Below, in pieces: positions 6,533 to 14,074 of a DNA stretch of 16,691 nucleotides. How positions within the stretch are numbered: position 1 is the first letter of the stretch; each line of letters starts with the position of its first letter. The position numbers and the translations under genes were made by a program. Origin of the DNA: Bacteroidales bacterium (lineage in GTDB: Bacteria > Bacteroidota > Bacteroidia > Bacteroidales > BM520); the NCBI GenBank assembly GCA_028701815.1, contig JAQVPY010000025.1:1-16691 (forward strand), written 5' to 3'. The notes under the pieces are model-generated. The model did no database searches, had not been told where the DNA came from, and worked only from the letters and a program-made list of their open reading frames with translations.

Positions 6533-6978
6533 TAGATAAGTCCGTTAATCATAAAGGTTGCTGCGAGGGCAACGATTGCGTAGAGTTCAGGGAATACGGC
6601 GAGGATAAGGGTTTTTCCGAATACGTCGTATCCTGCGCCGATACCTGCGATACCGTTAGCGCCGAGTTGTCCCTGGCGTATAGCTGAGAACAGACCTACG
6701 ATGCCGAGAGCGAGTCCTGCTGCGAAGATGCCTGCTGCGGAGAGCCAGGAGATCTCGGGTACTAATTTTCCCTGTACGATAAAGAATCCCAAGAATCCGT
6801 AAAGGCCTTGTGTGCCGGGGAGGGCACTTAATACCAAATAATTACCGAATGCATCCGGGTTCTTTTTCATTGCACCCACAGCTGCATTACCGCCGATGGT
6901 TACTCCATAGGCACTGCCTATTCCGGCGAGACCTACCATTAAACCGATTCCGATGTAAGCTAAAACAATTGGTTCCAT
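6532..6978 (-). CDS. atpK: V-type ATPase subunit K (membrane rotor ring)
   Basis: This 148-residue protein forms the c-ring of the V-type ATPase: two glycine-rich helical hairpins, about four membrane segments. The first hairpin is at about 5-70 (IGSAYGVTIGG, LPGTQGLYGF) and the second at about 76-148 (GLFSAIRQGQ, FPELYAIVAL). The ion-carrying carboxylate is E131; the first hairpin has no equivalent carboxylate, as in Enterococcus NtpK. L53, T56, Q57, Y60, Q102 and E131 correspond to the sodium-coordinating residues of E. hirae NtpK, each shifted by eight positions. The ring turns in the inner membrane against subunit I and is coupled to the A/B head through the central stalk. The gene is 27 nt after subunit I, and its TAA overlaps the ATG of the TatD-like gene by one base. 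It is also called ntpK. Confidence 0.95.
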   Translation of the reverse strand: MEPIVLAYIGIGLMVGLAGIGSAYGVTIGGNAAVGAMKKNPDAFGNYLVLSALPGTQGLYGFLGFFIVQGKLVPEISWLSAAGIFAAGLALGIVGLFSAIRQGQLGANGIAGIGAGYDVFGKTLILAVFPELYAIVALAATFMINGLI

Positions 6979-6989
6979 AATTTTTTATT

Positions 6990-7011
6990 TTAATTTGTTA
7001 ATTTGTTAATT
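6990..7011. repeat. Short tandem repeat TTAATTTG at the I/K junction
   Basis: The 8-bp unit TTAATTTG occurs at 6990-6997 and 6998-7005, followed by a partial TTAATT. It fills most of the 27-nt spacer between subunits I and K and includes the stop codon of I. It may be replication slippage or simply an A-rich initiation region for K. Confidence 0.6.
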
Positions 7012-8832
7012 CTTTTGAGGTTCTGCAAACGGTGAATATTTTTTGCCACCGCCGGTGAAGCCTGCGTTTTTATAAAATTCCACGAAAGTAAGGCGCATCG
7101 GGTGTACGAAAGACCCGAGGCCAGACATAAAGATGTTCATACTATGACCGACAGCAAGTATCAGGATCATCACGATTTGTTTAACGACTATGATATCGGG
7201 GCTTAAGTTCATTGCGAGGTCGTTAAAAACGAATCCCATGACCGAGCTTGAGATTCCGAGAGCGAAGAGTCGGATATAAGAGAGCACGTCTCCCAATAAG
7301 CCTGTAAGCATATTATAAGTATCCCACAATCCGGAGCCGAAATTGATAAACACGTTGCGTTTCAGGTTGTTGAGAATGAATATCAGTACGCCGCCGACGC
7401 TTGCGAAGACGATATACAAGATTTTTGCGAGTTCCGGTGTAACGATGCCTTTTCCGCTGAGCAGGTATGTGGCGCCGCAGCCGAGGATAAGTGTAAGCCA
7501 TCCTATTGTTGCGAGTCCGCCGCCGTAGTTCTTATGTTTGAACTGATTGATAACTTTCAGGAACATGCCGAAGATGATTTGTACGACGCCTATTATAAGG
7601 GAGGCAGAGAACAATTGGTCGGAGTTCAGCATGATGCCTTTAAGTTTAGTCAGCCAAGGCCAGTCGGCGTTGATAAGGTTGATTCCAAAGAACGTCCCGC
7701 AGATAATGCCGCAGATTGTTGTAGACAGGCCGAGGAAGAATGCGAGCCATACGATGCCGCGCATTTTAGGTTTAACTCTCTTAACCATGACGAGAGATGC
7801 GATAGTCAGCAGCAAGCCGTAGCCGGCGTCACCGAGACATAGTCCGAAGAACAGCATGAAGAATGGGGCGAAGAATGGCGTCAGGTCGATTTCTCCGTAG
7901 GCGGGAAGGGTGTACAATTCGCCGATAGGTTCAAAAAGACGTGCGAACCAGTTGTTTTTCAACAGGACGGGCACTTTGTCCGTTGCTTCCGGAGAGCGTG
8001 ATGTATACACGGTATCTTCGTTGATAAGGACTTCTTCGAGGTGATTGATTTTAGATTCCGGCACCCAACCTTCGATTAATTTTACTTTATTGTCGGCGAC
8101 GTCTTCGGTTTCTAAATTGACTTTAGAAAAATCGAATTGTTTTTTAGTCGCTTCGGCTTCAGTCTCCATTGTATTGAGACTTTTGACTACGAATGTTTTA
8201 TATTCTTGGTCGGCAGCTTCAATTTTACCTTTCGCAGTTGCTTGTTCGGCGAGGAGAGTAGAGAGTCCTTTTGCGGGGAGTTTAACTTTATCAGCTTCAA
8301 TAGTTATTTTTTCTTCTTTAGTCAGCGTAATAAAATAGAACAGTGTCGGTGTCATATTCACAATCATCGCATTGAAATCCTCCTCCCATTGTTTCATAAA
8401 ACTCTTAGGGGAGCAGGTATAGAAGTTGATATGGTATCCGTATTGGGCTAATGCCTCGATTATTTTGTCGTCGAAGTCACCCCAGGGCGATAGCAGGGAA
8501 ATATCCTTACTGATAGAGGAGAGTTGCGCATTCAGCGTCTCGGCGTAATTTTTCAACGATTCATAGCGTTTCATGCACTTATTATCGGAAAAATCGGATT
8601 CGGCGGGGTCAAATTCTTTGATATCATTTGTCTTAGCGTATGATTTCATGGATTTAACGGCATCTTTATATTTCTTGATTAGAGAAATAGTATCGCCGAG
8701 TTTTTCATTTACAGTAGAGATATTTTCTTTTTCGATGATATCCACTACTCCTACCTCATAAAGTTTTTTTACGAAGTGTTCATAGTCTTGGTGGAACACA
8801 AGGAAAGAATATTTTTTCATTGGAAGTATCAT
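7006..8832 (-). CDS. atpI: V-type ATPase subunit I (membrane stator)
   Basis: The 608-residue protein is the V-type homologue of subunit a. Residues 1 to about 310 form the cytosolic arm, with helical and coiled-coil stretches (40-110, 195-235). From about 315 there are seven to eight membrane segments, opening with TPFFAPFFMLFFGLCLGD..YG (318-338). R521 in LSYIRLFALGIS is the probable essential arginine that faces the K-ring carboxylate and lets ions enter and leave. The C-terminus has the family motif HPMRLTFVEFY (577-587) and ends near YSPF. The ATG at 8832 overlaps the subunit D stop as ATGA, which supports this start over M5 (MKKYSFLVFH). It anchors the peripheral stalk made with subunit E. 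Length is usual for the bacterial family. Confidence 0.95.
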   Translation of the reverse strand: MILPMKKYSFLVFHQDYEHFVKKLYEVGVVDIIEKENISTVNEKLGDTISLIKKYKDAVKSMKSYAKTNDIKEFDPAESDFSDNKCMKRYESLKNYAETLNAQLSSISKDISLLSPWGDFDDKIIEALAQYGYHINFYTCSPKSFMKQWEEDFNAMIVNMTPTLFYFITLTKEEKITIEADKVKLPAKGLSTLLAEQATAKGKIEAADQEYKTFVVKSLNTMETEAEATKKQFDFSKVNLETEDVADNKVKLIEGWVPESKINHLEEVLINEDTVYTSRSPEATDKVPVLLKNNWFARLFEPIGELYTLPAYGEIDLTPFFAPFFMLFFGLCLGDAGYGLLLTIASLVMVKRVKPKMRGIVWLAFFLGLSTTICGIICGTFFGINLINADWPWLTKLKGIMLNSDQLFSASLIIGVVQIIFGMFLKVINQFKHKNYGGGLATIGWLTLILGCGATYLLSGKGIVTPELAKILYIVFASVGGVLIFILNNLKRNVFINFGSGLWDTYNMLTGLLGDVLSYIRLFALGISSSVMGFVFNDLAMNLSPDIIVVKQIVMILILAVGHSMNIFMSGLGSFVHPMRLTFVEFYKNAGFTGGGKKYSPFAEPQKN

Positions 8833-9440
8833 TGTTCAACCTCCTTTTCCTTTTCTTTTTGGTGACGTGTTTTAACTATTTTCTGAGAGGATTTCGAGAG
8901 GTTCTCTTCATCTTCAAGGAAACGTTTTATTTTGCGTATTGCATCTTCGAAGCCTGGGATTTGGACTTTTTCGTAGAGGTTGACTTTTTGGGTCGTTTTT
9001 TTCCTCGCGTGTTCGAGCATTTCCATTTTTCGTGCTGCGACTTCCTTTTCGAGGGCGACGGTAGCTATATCTTTGAGGATGTTTATGCCGTCGAGGATCC
9101 AGGAAGGGTGGTTAAATATCACATAGTCTTTAATTTCGAATATGATATTATTCAGGACGGGTGTTTTAACACCCGCGATTTTAGCCACTGAAAGGTTTAC
9201 ATCTTTAATACTCAGCAATGAATTGTCGAATTCGGTCCACAGTCCTGACATATCGGAAAAAGAGTTGATTTTCTCTTCATATTTTGCCGACAGAGCCGTA
9301 ACTTCGGATTTTGTTTTCTTAACTTCCAGGCGCAGAGCAGACTCTTTATTTTTTATTGTCGGCAGGGCGCGGACTCTGACTTTAAGTTGTTTGTCGAGGT
9401 CCTGCATGGAGGTTTTATTATATTGAAATTTTATTGCCAT
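8829..9440 (-). CDS. atpD: V-type ATPase subunit D (central rotor shaft)
   Basis: This 203-residue, charged, mostly helical protein matches the V-type D subunit in length and pattern. Its N-terminal helix (FQYNKTSMQDLDKQLKVRVR, then ALPTIKNKESALRLEV) and C-terminal helix (about 150-200, VNLYEKVQIPGFEDAIRKI..FLEDEE) would form the antiparallel coiled coil that turns inside the A3B3 head. It transmits rotation between the head and the K ring. No catalytic site is expected. Partner subunit F, which normally binds D, is not encoded in the operon. The gene starts 9 nt after the subunit B stop and shares ATGA with subunit I. Confidence 0.92.
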   Translation of the reverse strand: MAIKFQYNKTSMQDLDKQLKVRVRALPTIKNKESALRLEVKKTKSEVTALSAKYEEKINSFSDMSGLWTEFDNSLLSIKDVNLSVAKIAGVKTPVLNNIIFEIKDYVIFNHPSWILDGINILKDIATVALEKEVAARKMEMLEHARKKTTQKVNLYEKVQIPGFEDAIRKIKRFLEDEENLSKSSQKIVKTRHQKEKEKEVEQ

Positions 9441-9449
9441 AATGAAAAA

Positions 9450-10769
9450 TTATTCATGCCAATATTTATCAACGAGAGAGCGTTTAATACTAACTTCTGC
9501 TTTAGAGAAGTGTTTTGCGAAGAGAGCCCAGGCTGTGTCGAGCATCTTTGTGATGTCAATATTTACGTCTATTGCGAGGAGTTCTCTTGAATAGTCGAGA
9601 GCGAAGGCCATAGCGCGTTCGTCATAATCGGTAAGGTCGAATCCGTTCTCAAGTTTAGTCTTAGCGTTAGCTGCGTCAGCGAAGAGGCGTACAGCGGTGT
9701 TCATAACCTGTGGGTGGTCTTCGCGTGTTTGTTTCCCTATAACGAGTTGTTTCAGACGAGACAAGCTTCTGAACGGGTCGACGATAACTTTACTGATGTC
9801 GGTATCTTTTCTGAGGAAAAGTTGGCCTTCAGTAATATAGCCTGTATTATCGGGAATAGCGTGGGTAATATCGCCGCCGCTAAGAGTTGTAACGGCTATG
9901 ATAGTAATGGAGCCACCTTCTGGAAATTGAACGGCTTTTTCGTAAATTTTTGCGAGGTCTGAATATAACGATCCGGGCATACTGTCTTTAGAAGGGATTT
10001 GGTCCATACGGTTAGACACGATACAGAGTGCGTCGGCGTAGAGGGTCATGTCGGTAAGCAGTACGAGGACTTTTTCGTTTTTATCGTTAGCGAAATATTC
10101 GGCTGCGGTAAGTGCCATATCCGGGATAAGGAGGCGCTCGACGGGGGGATTTTCAGTGGTATTTACGAAACTGATAATTCTGTCGAGGGCACCTGCGTTA
10201 TCGAAGGTGTTTTTATAATACAGGTAGTCGTCGTGAGTTAGTCCCATGCCGCCGAGGATGATTTTATCTGCTTCGGCTCTGAGGGCGACGGTGGCCATAA
10301 TTTGGTTATAAGGCTGGTCCGGGTCTGCAAAGAACGGAATCTTCTGACCGGTGACGATAGTGTTGTTGAGGTCGATACCTGCAATACCCGTTGCAATAAG
10401 TTTAGAGGGCTGCATCCTTTTTACGGGGTTGACGGAAGGACCGCCGATTTCACGTTCTTCTCCTTCCACTTCGGGACCGCCGTCAATAGGTTCTCCATAG
10501 GCGTTAAAAAAACGGCCTGCGAGGTCTTCTCCCACTTTGATAACGGGAGGCTTGCCGAGGAAAACTACTTCAGCATTTGTCGGGATACCTTCGGTGCCGG
10601 AGAATATTTGTAAGGTGACTTCATCACCGGCAATTTTTACGACCTGGGCTTTACGACCTGCTACTAAAGCCATTTCGTCGTAGCCTACGCCGGTAGCTTT
10701 TAATGTACATGTCGCTTTTGTTATCTGTGTAATCTGCGTATAAATACGTTGAAATGCTTTTGTGCTCAT
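9450..10769 (-). CDS. atpB: V-type ATPase subunit B (non-catalytic head subunit)
   Basis: The 439-residue protein is the non-catalytic partner of subunit A in the hexameric head. It has a beta-barrel N-domain (about 10-75), GRFFNAYGEPIDGGP (85-99), and NPVKRMQPSKLIATGIAGID (114-133). At the place of the P-loop it has GQKIPFFADPDQPYN (141-155), without the GKT signature, as normal for B subunits. LTDMTLYADAL (238-248), PGSLYSDLAKIYEKA (265-279), and ITHAIPDNTGYITEGQ (301-316) are family hallmarks. The gene starts inside the subunit A stop (TAATG, one shared base), so A and B are translationally coupled, which suits their 3:3 ratio. Length is slightly below many B subunits, with no sign of truncation. 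Confidence 0.96.
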   Translation of the reverse strand: MSTKAFQRIYTQITQITKATCTLKATGVGYDEMALVAGRKAQVVKIAGDEVTLQIFSGTEGIPTNAEVVFLGKPPVIKVGEDLAGRFFNAYGEPIDGGPEVEGEEREIGGPSVNPVKRMQPSKLIATGIAGIDLNNTIVTGQKIPFFADPDQPYNQIMATVALRAEADKIILGGMGLTHDDYLYYKNTFDNAGALDRIISFVNTTENPPVERLLIPDMALTAAEYFANDKNEKVLVLLTDMTLYADALCIVSNRMDQIPSKDSMPGSLYSDLAKIYEKAVQFPEGGSITIIAVTTLSGGDITHAIPDNTGYITEGQLFLRKDTDISKVIVDPFRSLSRLKQLVIGKQTREDHPQVMNTAVRLFADAANAKTKLENGFDLTDYDERAMAFALDYSRELLAIDVNIDITKMLDTAWALFAKHFSKAEVSIKRSLVDKYWHE

Positions 10770-12538
10770 TATTCGGCTCTCCTTTCATTTAAAATGTCGT
10801 TGACTTCTGAGAGATATTTTTTGAATGTATCAGAATTAAACTCAGAGTAGTTCATCTGTTTCATGGCATTGATAAGTTTTTTGAAGAACGGGTTTACTTC
10901 TTCAAAAGAAGTGAAGTTAAATTTGGTGTCTGCGATGCTCAGCACGAATTCCATCATATACTGTTGTCTTTCAAACGGCGTATTTGCGTCTATGTCGTCG
11001 AAAGCGTCCTGTTGTAAGATGACGAAGTCTATTAATTCCGAGCGCCAGAATCTGAGGTGATATTCTATAGGTACGCTGTCGTCGCCGAGAATGTTAATCT
11101 GTTCTTTTGCTTCTTTACCTCTTAGAATGATGTTTTTAGCTCTCTCAATGTCGTCGACCCAATTGGGGGAAACTCTTTTAGACAGGTATTCTCTTACGAG
11201 GTCGTAATCGAGGTATTTGGAATAAGAGTCTATTGGTTCTACTGCAGGGTAGCGTTTTCCGTCGGCCCTGTCCTGGGAAAGTGCATAGAAGCAACGGGCG
11301 GCTTTCTTTGTTGATTCCGTAACGGGTTCCTTTAAGTTACCGCCGGCGGGGGATACTGTACCTATAAAGGTCACGGATCCTGTAGCACCGTTGTTGAGGT
11401 TGACGAAGCCGGCTCTTGCATAGAAGTTGGAGATGATGGCTGATAGGTCGACAGGGAAAGCGTCCTGACCGGGGAGCTCTTCCATTCTGTTCGACATCTC
11501 ACGCAGAGCCTGTGCCCAACGTGAAGTGGAGTCGGCGAGTAGTAGCACTCTCAGTCCCATGTTCCTGTAGTATTCTGCGATGGTCATCCCCGTATATACG
11601 GAGGCCTCACGGGCAGAAACGGGCATATTAGACGTGTTACATATAATAGTTGTTCTCTCTTCAAGTTTTCTGCCTGTATGCGGGTCTATAAGTTCGGGAA
11701 ATTCGGTAAAAACTTCCACCACCTCGTTTGCACGTTCTCCGCAGGCAGTCATTATGATGATATCGGCTTCCGCCTGTTTTGCGAGCGCATGCTGAAGAAC
11801 GGTCTTTCCGCAGCCGAACGGTCCCGGAATAAAACCGGTTCCGCCTTCCGTAATCGGGTTCAATGTGTCGATGGTTCTTACACCTGTCTCCAATATTTTC
11901 GATGGCATGGGCTTGTCTTTATATGCTTTGATAGGCATTTTGATCGGCCATTTCTGGACCATGGTGACTTTTATTTCGTTGCCGCGTTTGTCTATAAGAG
12001 TAGCGATAGTGTCGTTGATCTTATATTGACCTTTCGGGGCGACTTCTTTGATTGTGTATTCGCCTGCAAAAGAGAAAGGAACCATAATCTTATGGTCGAT
12101 CCAGTTTTCTTTTACCTGCCCGAGCCAGTCGCCGGCGCGTACTACGTCGTCGATTTCTGCTAACGGCGTGAAGTCCCAAATACTGTCGTCGTCAAGAGGG
12201 TTTGTGTATTCGCCTCTTTTCAGGAAGGTCGCTTCCATCTTGTCGAGGTCGTTTTGTAGCCCGTCATAATTTTTGGATAAGATGCCGGGACCTAAGGTGA
12301 CTTCAAGCATGTGCTGCATAAATTCGACTTGCGTGCCGACTTTCAGCCCTCTTGTGCTTTCAAAAACTTGTATATAAGCTGTGTCACCGATGACCTTTAT
12401 GACTTCTGCCATAAGATCCACATCGTCGAGCTTTACATAACAAATTTCGTTTTGAAATACGGGACCGTCAACCTTCACTGTGACAAGGTTCGCTATCACT
12501 CCACTTACAGAGCCTGTTGTCCTTTGAGTATTATTCAT
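10769..12538 (-). CDS. atpA: V-type ATPase subunit A (catalytic head subunit)
   Basis: This 589-residue protein is the ATP-hydrolysing or -synthesising subunit. An N-terminal beta barrel (about 8-75) is followed by the V/A-type insertion (non-homologous region, about 115-190), absent from F-type beta subunits. The P-loop GPFGCGKT is at 239-246, the catalytic glutamate region CGERANE at 266-272, and ADSTSRWAQALRE, with Walker B-like features, at 335-347. SPAGGNLKEPVTE (396-408) matches the family sequence near the active site, and the helical C-terminal domain starts at about 440. Together with B it forms the A3B3 head in the cytoplasm. It is fourth from last reading back from K, 9 nt after the DUF2764 gene, with its stop shared with B. 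No unusual substitution is seen in the nucleotide site. Confidence 0.97.
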   Translation of the reverse strand: MNNTQRTTGSVSGVIANLVTVKVDGPVFQNEICYVKLDDVDLMAEVIKVIGDTAYIQVFESTRGLKVGTQVEFMQHMLEVTLGPGILSKNYDGLQNDLDKMEATFLKRGEYTNPLDDDSIWDFTPLAEIDDVVRAGDWLGQVKENWIDHKIMVPFSFAGEYTIKEVAPKGQYKINDTIATLIDKRGNEIKVTMVQKWPIKMPIKAYKDKPMPSKILETGVRTIDTLNPITEGGTGFIPGPFGCGKTVLQHALAKQAEADIIIMTACGERANEVVEVFTEFPELIDPHTGRKLEERTTIICNTSNMPVSAREASVYTGMTIAEYYRNMGLRVLLLADSTSRWAQALREMSNRMEELPGQDAFPVDLSAIISNFYARAGFVNLNNGATGSVTFIGTVSPAGGNLKEPVTESTKKAARCFYALSQDRADGKRYPAVEPIDSYSKYLDYDLVREYLSKRVSPNWVDDIERAKNIILRGKEAKEQINILGDDSVPIEYHLRFWRSELIDFVILQQDAFDDIDANTPFERQQYMMEFVLSIADTKFNFTSFEEVNPFFKKLINAMKQMNYSEFNSDTFKKYLSEVNDILNERRAE

Positions 12539-12547
12539 AATAAACCG

Positions 12548-13372
12548 CTATTTTTCTATGTTGTTAAAGTTATATGCCGCCTTGATGTCTTCGAGAATTT
12601 TACGGAATAAACCTGCTCCCTTTTCGGGGTCAATATTCGTCCATCTGTCGGCAATTCGTATTTTTATCACTAAACTTGCAATCATGGCAAGGGAGAAGTA
12701 TTCAAAAACAGTGTGTTCATCAAGCCACTGCCACAAAAACATGTCAAGTGACTCTTCACGTTTCAATAAGTTGTCCTGTTCATAAATAGAGATTAGACTT
12801 TCTACCGCAGGGAAGTCGACGGATAAACCGAAGTTCTTTGAGTTGCTCTTGGCAATCGCTATAATGTCTTCTCCGGTAATGATTAACTCATCCTCTATAT
12901 TACGCCCGTGCTGACGGGCACTTAAGGCTGTAATTATTGTGTTGACCGTGAATTCGAAATCAAACCACTGCTTTAAGAATTTATCTGAGATATTCTTAAT
13001 GTATTCGTAATATAAGAGTGTAAGCCTCTTTTCCCAATATATCGGATCCTTCTTGTCGTCGGAATCTTTGTATTCATTGATAAATGTTATGAGATATGGC
13101 GCTATCCCCTCGGGCTCTTTAAGGGCTTCGGACAACTGTTCTTTAGAATAATTGCCCAATGGATTGTGCTCTGCATTGCCGTGATCTTCTAACAGGGCAA
13201 GTAAGTTTTTGTTGTCGTAAACCAGATACATGTGCTCAATAATGGCATAGTCGGCAGGAGCTAACTCTTCCTTCAAGTAATTTTTGAAATCGAGTTGCTT
13301 AAATATAGCTTTCTTCTGCTCGAATGCAATATCCGGCATTCCGGCAATAAGGCAATAATAATTACGGCTCAT
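12548..13372 (-). CDS. DUF2764-family protein, probable V-ATPase accessory or subunit C equivalent
   Basis: The 274-residue protein begins YYCLIAGMPDI (5-15), typical of the DUF2764 family found in V-ATPase operons of Bacteroidota and also in Chlamydiae. It is largely helical, without signal peptide or membrane segments, so it should be cytoplasmic. A helical block around 115-155 (LTLLYYEYIKNISDKFLKQWFDFEFTVNTI in outline) resembles the helical repeats of V-type subunit C/d, the funnel joining the central shaft to the K ring. The operon has no recognisable C gene, and this one sits where C would be expected, between E and A, with 6-nt and 9-nt gaps. I infer, without proof, that it is a divergent C/d subunit. 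It could instead be an assembly factor. Confidence 0.85.
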   Translation of the reverse strand: MSRNYYCLIAGMPDIAFEQKKAIFKQLDFKNYLKEELAPADYAIIEHMYLVYDNKNLLALLEDHGNAEHNPLGNYSKEQLSEALKEPEGIAPYLITFINEYKDSDDKKDPIYWEKRLTLLYYEYIKNISDKFLKQWFDFEFTVNTIITALSARQHGRNIEDELIITGEDIIAIAKSNSKNFGLSVDFPAVESLISIYEQDNLLKREESLDMFLWQWLDEHTVFEYFSLAMIASLVIKIRIADRWTNIDPEKGAGLFRKILEDIKAAYNFNNIEK

Positions 13373-13378
13373 AGCATG

Positions 13379-13984
13379 CTATTTTTTGAATAACAGCTCG
13401 TACGTTTTAGGCCGGATATATTCCTTGATAAACGAGTCGAAACTTTCTTCCGTGAATTTAATTTTGCAGCCGTCTTCTTTAGACATGATGGTAAAACCCG
13501 ATTCGACTTCTTTAGAAGGAATGAAAACGACTTTATTTTTTAATGTCTCTGAGATGGAACTCTTTAGATACTCTTCCAATTTCATCGTGTCGGGATATAA
13601 GACTTCGAAGAAGGCGTTCTCAGAAGATATGTTCCAGTTGTGTAACATGGTTATAATCATGTCTTTGACAAAAACATCGCTATTAAAAGCGTCTTTTACA
13701 GGTATCTCCGATGCGTTGGCAACCATGATGTCTGTAATTGTTTGTTTGATGGCTGCGATTGATTGACGGGCAGTCATCTCCAATTCGGACAAAACTTTTT
13801 TCTTCATTTCTCCCGCATCGTTTTGTGCGTCTGAAATGATTTCTTCCGACTGTTTAGTGGCGGAGTGTAACAAAGCATCAACTTTCTGCTTCGCTTCGTT
13901 AATAATTGCCTCTGCTTCTTCATTCGCTTTTACAATGCCTTCATTGTAAATTTTGTCGGTCAATTTCTTTAACGTTTCTTCCAT
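13379..13984 (-). CDS. atpE: V-type ATPase subunit E (peripheral stalk)
   Basis: This 201-residue protein has the two-part build of V-type E subunits. A long charged N-terminal coiled coil (about 1-90, rich in A, E, K: NEGIVKANEEAEAIINEAKQ) is followed by a small globular C-terminal domain (about 100-201) that holds the top of the head. It is the first gene of the ATPase operon, 90 nt downstream of the helicase-nuclease gene, with an exact TAnnTTTG octamer just upstream and an A/T-rich ATG context. The usual partner of E in the stalk, subunit G/H, is not found in the window. Either E works alone or with another protein, or G is encoded elsewhere. Confidence 0.92.
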   Translation of the reverse strand: MEETLKKLTDKIYNEGIVKANEEAEAIINEAKQKVDALLHSATKQSEEIISDAQNDAGEMKKKVLSELEMTARQSIAAIKQTITDIMVANASEIPVKDAFNSDVFVKDMIITMLHNWNISSENAFFEVLYPDTMKLEEYLKSSISETLKNKVVFIPSKEVESGFTIMSKEDGCKIKFTEESFDSFIKEYIRPKTYELLFKK

Positions 13985-14002
13985 ATTAATTTATTTTGTC
14001 TG

Positions 14003-14010
14003 CAAAGCTA
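14003..14010 (-). promoter_or_regulatory. Bacteroidetes-type -7 element for the V-ATPase operon
   Basis: On the minus strand the bases are TAGCTTTG, an exact TAnnTTTG, with a likely start of transcription near 13996 and a short leader before the ATG at 13984. No clear -33 TTTG is seen. The 90-bp gap (13985-14074) shows no convincing terminator for the upstream gene, so read-through from it is possible. Confidence 0.5.
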
Positions 14011-14074
14011 AGTAAAAAGGATAATTATTGCTATATAAAAATTGTTAAATCGGAAGCTTCTCCCTTATACCTAT

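Noticed and set aside
11678..12163. Open frame of 161 codons on the plus strand
   Set aside because: It lies wholly opposite the V-ATPase A gene, whose identity is certain; the translation is cysteine- and phenylalanine-rich noise typical of antisense frames.
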